Below are positions 1 to 7,400 of a DNA stretch of 45,813 nt, in pieces. Origin of the DNA: a virus; IMG/VR virus record IMGVR_UViG_3300022562_000550, positions 1-45,813 of that record. The stretch is one strand, 5' to 3'. Position 1 is the stretch's first letter. Each line of letters opens with the position of its first letter. Made by a program: the position numbers and the translations under genes. The notes under the pieces are model-generated. The model made no database searches. It saw nothing but the letters and a program-made list of their open reading frames with translations, and was not told where the DNA came from.

Positions 1-55
1 GGACATCCTGAAGATGATCTGTAACATCGACCGCTTGCATCCGGCATCACGGTAG
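1..55 (+). CDS. 3' end of the small gene that starts at 45524 (duplicated by end overlap)
   Basis: The last 17 codons plus the TAG stop at 53-55 of the 66-aa protein encoded at 45524-45724 are repeated here because of the terminal overlap. This is not a separate gene. Confidence 0.85.
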   Translation, partial: DILKMICNIDRLHPASR

Positions 56-63
56 TCTACACT
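35..63 (+). promoter_or_regulatory. Candidate promoter of the recombination operon
   Basis: A -35-like TTGCAT (35-40) and a -10-like TACACT (58-63) are separated by 17 bp. The -10 lies inside the near-palindrome GTAGTCTAC, which recurs at the other rightward transcription starts. The -35 match is weak (3 of 6). The site sits in the gap between the small gene ending at 55 and the gene starting at 157. Confidence 0.5.
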
Positions 64-77
64 TTGAGTGTTGGGTT

Positions 78-126
78 GGGTCTCTGGTGTGTGAGGGCAT
101 TCGACCGCCTGCCGTGCCAGAGACCC
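78..126 (+). promoter_or_regulatory. Leader hairpin with perfect 10-bp stem
   Basis: GGGTCTCTGG (78-87) pairs perfectly with CCAGAGACCC (117-126) around a 29-nt loop that can fold further. It begins just after the expected transcription start and ends about 30 nt before the first gene. No T-run follows, so a leader or mRNA-stabilising structure is more likely than a terminator. Confidence 0.55.
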
Positions 127-156
127 GCCCGATGAGCACCGAAAGGAGAGCCAGTC

Positions 157-1377
157 ATGGCAGCAAGGAACCGGAAGAAGAAGGTGGATGAACCAGTCGT
201 CGAGACTGGTCCAGTCCCCGAAGAGCAGAAGCAGCTCGCGCCCTTGAAGGAGTACGACATCGGCCAAGCCGAAGCCGGACTCGTTGCGCTCGGGCGCATG
301 ACCGATGAACAGTTCGAGATGCAGCTCACCGAGGTCAAGACCGGGCTCGCTCGTCTCGACCGCATCTGCAAGGAACTCCTCGTCGAAGGCGTCGACTACG
401 GCAGCCTCGACAAGGACAGCAAGGACAAGGACGCACGCAAGATCCTGTACCAGGACGGCGCCGTCCAGCTCTGCCGTATGTTCAAGCTCGTGCCTACGTA
501 CAAGCGTGACGTGCGCGTCGTGCACGCCACCGATGACATGCCCGCCTACGTGCTGGTGACCAGCGACTGCGAGCTGCACCTCGGCGCAGCAGACGGGCCC
601 ATCGTCGGCACGGGCGGCGGCGGAGCTACGACCCTCGAAGACAAGTACCGCTACCGCTGGAGCAAGCCAGCTTGCCCGGCGTGCGGCAACACCGAGGGCT
701 TCATGAAGTCCAAGAAGGAACCCGAGTGGTTCTGCTGGAAGAAGCGCGGCGGATGCGGCGAGACCTTCCCGTTGAACGACCCGAAGGTCATCAGCATGAA
801 GGTCGAGCGTGTCGAGAACCCCAACCCATACGAGCTGCTGGAGACGTGCGTGCAGATGTCCGACAAGCGCGCCTTTGTCATGTCCACCAGGCGCACCACT
901 GGTGCGTCGCGCCTGTTCACGCAGGACGAGGACCAGATCGAGGCGCAGGGCATCATCCCGCAGGGTCAGCCGGAAGGCAGGCGTATCGAACGTCAGGCCG
1001 AAGCCAACTCCTCCCCGGAGACCAAACCAGAGCCTGCGAAGGCCGAGGCCCCGGCTGGCCCTCCTCCTCGCACGGATGAGCAGAAGGCGCGCAACGGAGA
1101 CAAGAAGTACATCCCTCCTGCCAAGGAGCTGATGTTCATGGAGAAGCTGCTGAACCACAGCGTGTTCACGCAGACCGAGCGCAACAAGGCCATGAACTGG
1201 GTGTACAACCTGCGCATCGGTGAGCTGTCAGAACAGCAGGTCACCGAGCAGCTCCGGCGCTTCATCTGCCGGACCATCGAGCAGTACCACAAGCGTGCAG
1301 GCGACAAGTCGGACCTGCCCGCAGAGCCACCCGCAGAGGTGGCGTCGATGTTCATCATGATGCTGGACGAGAAGTAG
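157..1377 (+). CDS. Zinc-ribbon phage protein, possible recombination (ssDNA-annealing type) protein
   Basis: The protein has 406 aa. The ATG follows GAAAGGAGAGCC, a good ribosome site. Residues ~60-120 hold the GVDYG...ILYQDGAVQLCRMFKL pattern. A zinc ribbon with a CPAC pair follows from ~residue 173 and a second cysteine pair near 192-198. Then comes a KRAFVMSTRRTTGASRLF stretch ending in TQDEDQ. From memory, this order (GVDYG, glycine-rich loop, ribbon, KRA...TGAS..FTQD) is typical of a common phage family found next to recombination genes. The C-terminal third is a charged linker plus a small helical domain. It heads an operon with the Gp157-like gene 21 bp downstream, a pairing that supports a replication or recombination role. 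The biochemical function is inferred. Confidence 0.6.
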   Translation: MAARNRKKKVDEPVVETGPVPEEQKQLAPLKEYDIGQAEAGLVALGRMTDEQFEMQLTEVKTGLARLDRICKELLVEGVDYGSLDKDSKDKDARKILYQDGAVQLCRMFKLVPTYKRDVRVVHATDDMPAYVLVTSDCELHLGAADGPIVGTGGGGATTLEDKYRYRWSKPACPACGNTEGFMKSKKEPEWFCWKKRGGCGETFPLNDPKVISMKVERVENPNPYELLETCVQMSDKRAFVMSTRRTTGASRLFTQDEDQIEAQGIIPQGQPEGRRIERQAEANSSPETKPEPAKAEAPAGPPPRTDEQKARNGDKKYIPPAKELMFMEKLLNHSVFTQTERNKAMNWVYNLRIGELSEQQVTEQLRRFICRTIEQYHKRAGDKSDLPAEPPAEVASMFIMMLDEK

Positions 1378-1398
1378 GCACCACCGAAGGAGACGGCC

Positions 1399-2004
1399 AT
1401 GTTGAAGTATCGCAGTGAACAGATGGCGCAGCTCGCGCACGATCTGCTCGAAGCGGACGGCGAGCTGACCCCGGAGCAGGAGCAAGCGTTCCTCGCTGCG
1501 GGGGCGGATGAGGAGGGACTGTTCGACGAGGCAGCCCTGATCCAGGAGCTGGAAGAGCAGGCCCTGCTGCTCGAAGAGCGCTTCGTCAAGCCGTACCTCG
1601 AACAGATCGGCACCTGGCGGCACAGAGCCCAACGGATGCGCGCCCTGCTGGCCGCCAGGCTTGCCGAGTACCTGGACAAGACGGGCTCGAAGAAGAAGTC
1701 AGTCCGTGGCGTGGAGTCCACGCTCGTGCTCCAGTCACCTCGGGAGTCCCTAGACATGAACTCCGAGGCTCTGGCCAAAGAGACGCACGCCACTGGCTTC
1801 ACCGAAGAGGAGGTGGCCAAGTCGGGCCTCCCCATGGTCTACTTTGAGCCTGTCCAGGTCTTCAAGGCCAGGAAGGACGTGATCCGGGCGCACCTGAAGG
1901 AAGGGGTCGCAGTGGGCCCCGCCCGGTTCGTTCTCGGGGATCCCAGCGTGCAGATCAGGCGCGCTGGAACGAAGCCGAAGGCAAGCGGAGCCAACGGTCA
2001 GTAG
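1399..2004 (+). CDS. Gp157-like siphovirus family protein
   Basis: The protein has 201 aa, and the ATG follows GAAGGAGACGGCC. A long acidic, glutamate-rich helical N-terminal half ends in a basic LAARLAEYLDKTGSKKKSV segment. A short beta region follows, with 'VKPYLEQ' before it and 'PARFVLGDPSVQIRRAG' at the end. This layout (coiled coil, then a KK-rich turn, then a strand-rich tail) is that of the Gp157 family, often found beside ssDNA-annealing proteins and helicases. The family has been linked to resistance to infection in Streptococcus, but its biochemical role is unclear. It is the second gene of the operon that starts at 157. The identification rests on pattern only. Confidence 0.55.
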   Translation: MLKYRSEQMAQLAHDLLEADGELTPEQEQAFLAAGADEEGLFDEAALIQELEEQALLLEERFVKPYLEQIGTWRHRAQRMRALLAARLAEYLDKTGSKKKSVRGVESTLVLQSPRESLDMNSEALAKETHATGFTEEEVAKSGLPMVYFEPVQVFKARKDVIRAHLKEGVAVGPARFVLGDPSVQIRRAGTKPKASGANGQ

Positions 2005-2107
2005 CAGAGGGAAGTGCGGTTCAGCATGTCGGCGTTATTCTCGAATCTCTCCTGCCGCGTTCTCGTGGCTATCGAGAGCTTCTCCTTCGCCGTTAGGTGC
2101 AAGCCGT

Positions 2108-2136
2108 CCGGGGTGGAAACATGCTGTACACCCCGG
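2108..2136 (+). terminator. Hairpin between recombination genes and exported-protein gene
   Basis: CCGGGGTG (2108-2115) pairs with CACCCCGG (2129-2136), an 8-bp perfect stem with a 13-nt loop. CCCTCTCTTC follows, so there is only a weak pyrimidine tract. It may end or attenuate the 157-2004 transcript, or protect the downstream mRNA. Confidence 0.4.
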
Positions 2137-2164
2137 CCCTCTCTTCAACAAACGGAGGAGCACG

Positions 2165-2677
2165 ATGCGTAAGCGTTTCAATCCCGTGACGTTCACTCTG
2201 CTGTTCGCAGCAATCACTTTCATCTTCGGGATCGTCACCATCGCCAAGGCGCAGGAGGTGCGGGTCGAGAACATTGACCTAGTGCCAACCTGGAGCCATG
2301 GTCCGACGGTGGCGTTCTACTCTGTCGCCCAGGACGCTGAAGGAACCTACCACGGCAACATGCTCACTGCTGGCGCCGGGTGGGAGATCGCCTTGAACCT
2401 GGTCGACTCGAACTACTTCCCCTGGCTGTCCATCGGCATGCCGCACATCGTCGGCAGCGAGACAGCGGGTGACACGTTCGCGTATGCCACTGGTCTGACT
2501 CTGAAGTTTGCTGGCAACATCGGCTTCGGCGCACTCGTCGATCTGATTCAGACACGGGATGGCGACGGCTCCGGTCTCTTCACGGGAGACTTCTCCTGGA
2601 AGAAGAACGGCACGCTTGTGTTCATGGTGAGCGCCCCGTTCACCTCGAACGCTGCTGTCTACACCGTCGGCAAGTGA
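2165..2677 (+). CDS. Exported protein of unknown function
   Basis: The protein has 170 aa, and the ATG follows ACGGAGGAGCACG. It starts with a clear Sec signal peptide: a basic MRKRF head, a hydrophobic core (~residues 9-25) and a likely cut after AKA (~residue 28). The mature part is rich in short alternating hydrophobic strands, for example ATGLTLKFAGNIGFGALVDL, as in beta-sandwich or beta-barrel proteins. I do not recognise a family. It is followed by a lipoprotein gene, so this stretch looks like a cell-envelope module placed behind the early recombination genes. Changing the surface of the infected cell, for example excluding other phages, is a reasonable but unproven idea. Confidence 0.75.
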   Translation: MRKRFNPVTFTLLFAAITFIFGIVTIAKAQEVRVENIDLVPTWSHGPTVAFYSVAQDAEGTYHGNMLTAGAGWEIALNLVDSNYFPWLSIGMPHIVGSETAGDTFAYATGLTLKFAGNIGFGALVDLIQTRDGDGSGLFTGDFSWKKNGTLVFMVSAPFTSNAAVYTVGK

Positions 2678-2781
2678 GGCACTGGTGATCGCAGTGTTCC
2701 TACCGTGACCAAGCGGGCTCGGGTGGCAGCGGTGCTGCGGGAGTGCATTCTGGGGCTGCCCGAGCCCCACACGGAGACCTG

Positions 2782-2994
2782 ATGGGACTACTAGACTACC
2801 CAAGCAAGCTCTTGCAGTGGATCTCCAGCAAGCTGCCATCGTTTCGCAAGAGGAAGTGGATCGACAACTTCACTCACGGCATGTTCAAGGAGAAGAGACA
2901 TGAAAGTCCTGATCGCGCTGATGGCGGCCCTCATCCTGATCCTGGTCGGGTGCCAGAGCACACCGACCGAGATGCAGAGAGCGATCCCAGATGA
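2782..2994 (+). CDS. Small basic/amphipathic hypothetical protein
   Basis: The frame gives 70 aa from ATG 2782, preceded by CACGGAGACCTG. The first ~35 residues (MGLLDYPSKLLQWISS, then KRKW) look like an amphipathic, membrane-touching peptide. The last third lies inside the lipoprotein gene (from 2900) in another frame and looks like a shadow of it. The 95-nt overlap is long for this genome, so this gene is uncertain. It may simply carry the ribosome site and leader for the lipoprotein. Confidence 0.4.
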   Translation: MGLLDYPSKLLQWISSKLPSFRKRKWIDNFTHGMFKEKRHESPDRADGGPHPDPGRVPEHTDRDAESDPR

Positions 2995-3634
2995 CTTCGA
3001 CCTGAAGCTGGCCCTCTACAAGTCATACGAAGAACAGAAGGTCAATCGCGCCCCCACTCTGGCATCCTGTGAGAACTGGCCGCCAGACCCGCTGCCAGTC
3101 GTGAGCTACGAAGTGGGCGAGGCCATGGGCAATGGTCCAGTCATCGAGGTGCCAATCTACATGAACACCGAGGGACGCCGCAGCCAAGGCGGTCTCCTCT
3201 TCCTGCAGTACGACGACAAGCGCCTGCACTTCTTCGATGTGAAGGCTGGCCCAGCGTGGGACAACGCAGACTTCCGGCACGTCACCATCAACGACCAGAT
3301 CCCAGGCAAGGCCATCTTCATCTTGCTCGGGTGGGAGCTGACCGAAGAAGGCTTCGCCTACGGCATCCCAGAGACCGACGAGCCGTGGGCATACCTGGTG
3401 TTCGAGACCATGAAGCCTGGCAAGGCGAAGATCGGCTGGGATCCGCTGCCAGCAGACATGACCAATAACTGCTATGGGTCGGCATGCTTCTATCGCCGAG
3501 GAGAGATGCTGCTCGACATCGATGACGCGGGCAGGTGTGTGTGGGATACCGTGGACTACTACACGGTGAACGGCGTGAACACGACAGGGACTCTGACCGT
3601 CGACCCTGGATTCGCTATCGTCACTGGACGATAA
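2900..3634 (+). CDS. Lipoprotein with cohesin-like domain
   Basis: The protein has 244 aa, and the ATG follows AAGGAGAAGAGAC. The N-terminus is a lipoprotein signal: MKVLIALMAALILI, then the lipobox LVGC with the lipid cysteine at ~19. The body, from ~residue 75 to 180, has the rhythm of a cohesin-type beta-sandwich. It shows PVIEVPIYMNTEG, then a GGLLFLQYDDKRLHFFDVKA strand pair, then AIFILLGW, then LVFETMKPGKAKIGWDP. This resembles the 'V.VPV...G..gf.f.l.YD...L....v..G' pattern of cohesins. Four further cysteines in the last third (CYGSAC, C near 213) may form disulfides outside the cytoplasm. The cohesin link is inferred from pattern; the lipoprotein call is firm. It shares an exported module with its neighbours. 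Confidence 0.75.
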   Translation: MKVLIALMAALILILVGCQSTPTEMQRAIPDDFDLKLALYKSYEEQKVNRAPTLASCENWPPDPLPVVSYEVGEAMGNGPVIEVPIYMNTEGRRSQGGLLFLQYDDKRLHFFDVKAGPAWDNADFRHVTINDQIPGKAIFILLGWELTEEGFAYGIPETDEPWAYLVFETMKPGKAKIGWDPLPADMTNNCYGSACFYRRGEMLLDIDDAGRCVWDTVDYYTVNGVNTTGTLTVDPGFAIVTGR

Positions 3635-3659
3635 GCCATCCCTAGAGGGCAGGGATGGC
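3635..3659 (+). terminator. Hairpin just after the lipoprotein gene
   Basis: GCCATCCCT (3635-3643) pairs perfectly with AGGGATGGC (3651-3659) over a 7-nt loop, beginning right after the TAA stop. No T-run follows. It is the first of two adjacent strong hairpins, possibly a terminator or RNA-processing pair. Confidence 0.5.
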
Positions 3660-3663
3660 ACCA

Positions 3664-3702
3664 GGGGCCGGGGCGCTTCAGACGAGCGCGAGCCCCGGCC
3701 CC
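3664..3702 (+). terminator. Very GC-rich 11-bp hairpin
   Basis: GGGGCCGGGGC (3664-3674) pairs with GCCCCGGCCCC (3692-3702) around a 17-nt loop that can itself pair. It ends 18 nt before the next start codon, close to that gene's ribosome site AAAAGGAGAC. Confidence 0.5.
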
Positions 3703-3720
3703 ACACCAAAAGGAGACGCC

Positions 3721-3900
3721 ATGCCACAGGGAAGGCCAGGAGAATACTGCAAGCACTGCGGAGGCAAGATCGCCTTCATGGAGATCGACATCGTCGGCGA
3801 CAAGAAGTACCACAAGAAGTGCGTCGCCGAGATGCTGAACGGCCTGGCAAAGGAGAGAGAGCGCCAGGAGAAAGAAAGCCAGCCCGGCTCGCCTTGGTAA
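3721..3900 (+). CDS. Small zinc-finger protein
   Basis: The protein has 59 aa. The ATG is set by the AAAAGGAGACGCC ribosome site. It has the metal-binding set YCKHCGG (CxxC), then KKYHKKCV about 20 residues later (HxxC), as in half of a LIM or treble-clef finger. A charged, helix-forming tail follows (KERERQEKES). An in-frame extension upstream would run through the hairpin and has no ribosome site. It probably acts as a small protein-binding or nucleic-acid-binding factor; the function is unknown. Confidence 0.7.
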   Translation: MPQGRPGEYCKHCGGKIAFMEIDIVGDKKYHKKCVAEMLNGLAKERERQEKESQPGSPW

Positions 3901-4022
3901 ACCAGAGTCCTTGGTTGTCCGTGGGGTAGATCGGGTCGGGCTGGCCCATCACTAGCCGCCCAGGAGGATTACTCCCCTCGGGAGGCATGGTGCCAACCGT
4001 TGCTCGGGTGTTGGCTGGGGTA

Positions 4023-4055
4023 CTGGGGAGCGGGAGACAGCCTCTCGCTTCCCAG
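4023..4055 (+). promoter_or_regulatory. Imperfect hairpin upstream of small membrane gene
   Basis: CTGGG (4023-4027) pairs with CCCAG (4051-4055). Between them GAGCG..GAGA can pair with TCTCGCTT through small bulges. It sits about 20 nt before the next ATG. The surrounding 3901-4073 also holds GCCAAC/GTTGGC near 3993-4016. It looks like a leader or processing structure. Confidence 0.35.
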
Positions 4056-4073
4056 CACTACAAGGGGGGAGAG

Positions 4074-4250
4074 ATGCAGATCGACAACCAGACGGCAGCG
4101 ATTCTCCTGATGATCGGCATCGTTCTGTTCTCTGCTGGGGTGGTATGCGGCGCCTGGGTGACTCTTTCCATCATCCAGAAGTACAAGGAAGAGCGAGACA
4201 GAAGACGCTACCTATCTGGTGGCGTAATGAACCACCATAAGGATAGATGA
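4074..4250 (+). CDS. Small single-span membrane protein
   Basis: The protein has 58 aa from ATG 4074, with GGGGGGAGAG just before it. One transmembrane helix covers ~residues 9-30 (ILLMIGIVLFSAGVVCGAWV), followed by a basic tail (KYKEERDRRR). It is the last rightward gene of this arm, and its end overlaps the leftward gene at 4212 tail to tail by 39 nt. The function is unknown. A lysis accessory or membrane anchor is possible. Confidence 0.65.
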   Translation: MQIDNQTAAILLMIGIVLFSAGVVCGAWVTLSIIQKYKEERDRRRYLSGGVMNHHKDR

Positions 4251-4499
4251 CACGACTATGCTCGCGCCGACCACCATGATCGACACTTTCGTTGTCGTTC
4301 TGTCTAGCATTCTCTGCATGAGATGGATGTCTACCTCGATGCGAGCGAGATGTCCGTTTATCGATGTGTGCGCCTGCTCGTTCACCTCAAGGTAACGCTC
4401 CATAGCACTGCACTTTTCCTTCAGCACCGCAATCTCCTGCTCTAGGGTGCGCACTCGCCGCTCCACATTATTGGTCTCCCCCATCGTCATCCCAGTCAC
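4212..4499 (-). CDS. Coiled-coil protein with C-terminal membrane anchor
   Basis: The protein has 95 aa and starts at GTG 4499, whose TGA overlap with the giant gene upstream (GTGA) and GGGAGG ribosome site support the start. Residues ~10-70 are a charged heptad-like coiled coil (VERRVRTLEQEIAVLKEKC). Residues ~73-92 form a membrane helix (VSIMVVGASIVVSSILMVV). The layout, coiled coil then a C-terminal transmembrane segment, resembles small phage lysis proteins of the hemolysin XhlA type, but I cannot assign it firmly. It is the last gene of the ~33-kb leftward operon and overlaps the convergent gene at 4250. Confidence 0.6.
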   Translation of the reverse strand: MTGMTMGETNNVERRVRTLEQEIAVLKEKCSAMERYLEVNEQAHTSINGHLARIEVDIHLMQRMLDRTTTKVSIMVVGASIVVSSILMVVHYATR

Positions 4500-7400
4500 C
4501 CCTCCCGTTCAGCCTCACGGACCTTTTCGCGCAGCTTCTTGATCTTCTTCTTGAAGAGAATCCCGCGTGCTGGCTGCGGCACATGTTCCAACATGAGCAA
4601 CTGAATGGGAGCTGGCGTCCCAAAGCGTACTGCGTCCTTCACTGCCATGACGCTGTCCCAAGCCTCGACGTAGACTGGACCAGCGACACGGCCCATCTCC
4701 GCTTCTCCATACCGCTCTGCCCAGAACTCGCTGTAGGCATCGAAGAACAGCGAGACGAGGCCGGACTGAGACGCAGCATCTCCGAGCTGGACCCACCACG
4801 GATCATCGTTGTCACGCCGCGTCAGAGCGTCACGTACACGGTTCAGACCGTACCCGAACCCAACGAGAGCCGCCAGCTTGGCGACCATCTTGGCCGTGTC
4901 TTTGTTCCACCCCATCTCACCCATACGCCTGAATTGAGTCAGGGTTTCCGCTGTCATCCTGAACGGGAACTGCTGCAAGCTGTAGAAGTGCTTCCCGACC
5001 GGATGCTGCACGAGGCCGGGCATGTCGATGATCTCGGTTCTGGCGTGGGCGCGCTCGCCAATGCGAGCCCCGGCGCGCCCTTCGAGGACGGCGTACTCGC
5101 CCTCGGTGAGCTTCTCCTTCGTTGCCATCTCGTAGAACCCGGGGTCGTCGAACAGCTCCTTCAGCAGGCGCTTCATCTGCGTCTCGATCTTTGGCTTGCC
5201 GTGCTCCCTTGCCGCTTCGAGCTGGCTGCGGTACGAGCGGAACGTGCTGGCTCCGGTGATGGCTCCATGCCTTCTGCCGATGCGGTCGAGATGGATCACG
5301 CCGTTGTTGTTCAGGAACGCGGTCCCCATCTTCGGCATGAACCCGCGCAGGTTGTTCGCCATGATGATCTGGAACTCGCTGTTCATGAGAACGCCAGTCT
5401 GCGCCAGGTGCAGATCGAGTAGACGCTGTGCCTCTGCGTCTGCCTTGCTCTCTGGCATCCCGGCGTCCATCAGCTCCTTCTTCTGGATCTTCTTGTACTC
5501 TGGCGCCCACCCCTTCAGCCACTGCACCAACTCGGTGTGCGCCCCAGTCTTCGCCCAGCTCGTGAGCTGAGAAACTCCAGCGGCTCCGAGGTATCGAATC
5601 GGAATGACCCCTCCGGCGATTGCATCCAGAAAGGCATTCGCCCTGGCCTTGTTGTACGGCTCGTGCGAGCCCGTGGCGATGTTGAAGAGGTCGCGGGCAT
5701 GCTCGGCCTTGTACCCTGCGTCTCGCATGGCGTTCAGCATTGCCGCAGCACGCTCGTAGTTTGGGCCGAAGACGCGAGCCATCTCGACGCGGCGCACACC
5801 GGAGAAGAAGTACTGCCGGAAGAGCCTGTTCAGGTCCCAGTCGCGCATGACGAGCACGTCGAGGAGGCGTGACTTCTCGATGTGCCCAGCTCTGGTAATC
5901 CGCATGTCAGGCTGGTCGTAAGCATGCAGCGGCATCTGGAAGTCGGACTGGAACCAGGCGTCACGGTAAGCAGACAGCACGTTGACCACGTCATCGTGAG
6001 TGATGAGTCTGCGCTTGCCAGGGTTCAGCTCGTCGGCAACCATCACGCCCTGCTTGACGGCGCTGTCGTAGATCAGCTCCGCTGCGCGCTTCGCGTTCTG
6101 CACGCGCTCGTAGTAGCGAGTGATCTTGTTCGGGTCTGCCTTGTTTCCGAGAAACTCCGGCACCTTCACGCCAGTGAGAGACTCGATGGTTTCGTAGACA
6201 GTGGACGGGATCGGGAGAAGCGCCTCCTCCCTGAACTTCACCGGGACGTAGCTGCCTCCTGGATTCAGGAACCCGGCGCCTTCGCGGATCTTCAGGGTGT
6301 TGACGTCGTTCCATAGAGCTGATGCCTGCATGTCGCGCAGGTCGATCATCCTCGGGACGTTCCCGTAGTGTGGCTCACCCTCCTTCACGAAGGCGAACTT
6401 CTCGCCCGTTACCATCTGGTTGATGGCTTCGGCGAAGTGCCTGGCGAAGTCACGATCAGTTCTGGAGATCGACTCCATCAATCGCTCGGAAGCAGGAGTC
6501 TTCGGGATGTCAGTGAAACCCCAGTGCTCTTCGAGCATGCGGCTCACCTCGTGGTACTCCCCCATCGAGAGTTCTTTCCACCACTTCTTGTCCCAGTTTG
6601 TCCATCCCGCGTTCTTCATCGCGTCTGCGATGTTGGCGAGGCGCACACGTATGTTCCACGTTGCATCCTGAATGCCCTGGTTCAGCCACTTGCCACCCGG
6701 GCCAACGGCGGAGAGCCCAGCTCCGACCGAAGTGGCCCACTTGCCCATGCCAGAGACACGCTCCGCTGCTCTTGCCTGCGCCTCGGTAGGGATGTCCATC
6801 GAGACCGATTCGAGCTTCTGCCTGTAGACATCGCCCTCGAACATCTTGCGCCGAATGAGCCAGCCTGGAGCTGTGATCTCGGCGCCGTTCTCGTCGACCC
6901 ACGTCGTCCTGAATGGCTCGATGCCGTTCTCTCCGTATGCGGTCTGCTTCTCCAGCTCGCCGAGGAGGCGCTCGGTCTCCCTCGGGCTCGGGCCCTTCCC
7001 CTTCTGCGATAGCTCGACTTCCTTCTTCCCGGCACGGCGGATGGCTGCATCACGAGCCTCACGGTTCATGTACTCGCGCACTACTTCCTCGGAGTAGGAG
7101 CGCTCTACAGGAGTCGGCACTACGCGTGCAGCGCCCTTCCTCTTCAAGCGCAGGAGCCAGATGGGCAGGCCAGCCAGGCCCATGCCCTTTGCCTTCTCCT
7201 CGTCGTCACCACCCCGGCTGGCCGCCCACAGCATCCCGGCTGACGTGAGCCCGATGGCGAGCACATTGTCCACTCCGAGGTCCGTGATGGCGCTCGGGAG
7301 TTTCCCCTTCATCTCCATGCTCTTGGACGCCACGCTGTCCCACAGGTCGATGAGCTGTTCGGCCTGGCGAATGGCCTGCTGGAACTTCGGCGGGAAGTGC

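Larger units (their letters stand above)
1..144. repeat. Left copy of 144-bp terminal direct repeat
   Basis: Bases 1-144 are identical to 45670-45813. The repeat holds the 3' end of the small gene after the helicase, a promoter and most of a leader hairpin. An exact end overlap in an assembled contig usually means a circular or circularly permuted genome. A true short terminal repeat is also possible. The sequence alone does not separate the two. Confidence 0.97.

Noticed and set aside
132-191. A 19-aa leader peptide starting at ATG 132
   Set aside because: It has no ribosome site of its own; its ATGAGCACC lies between the hairpin and the ribosome site of the gene at 157.
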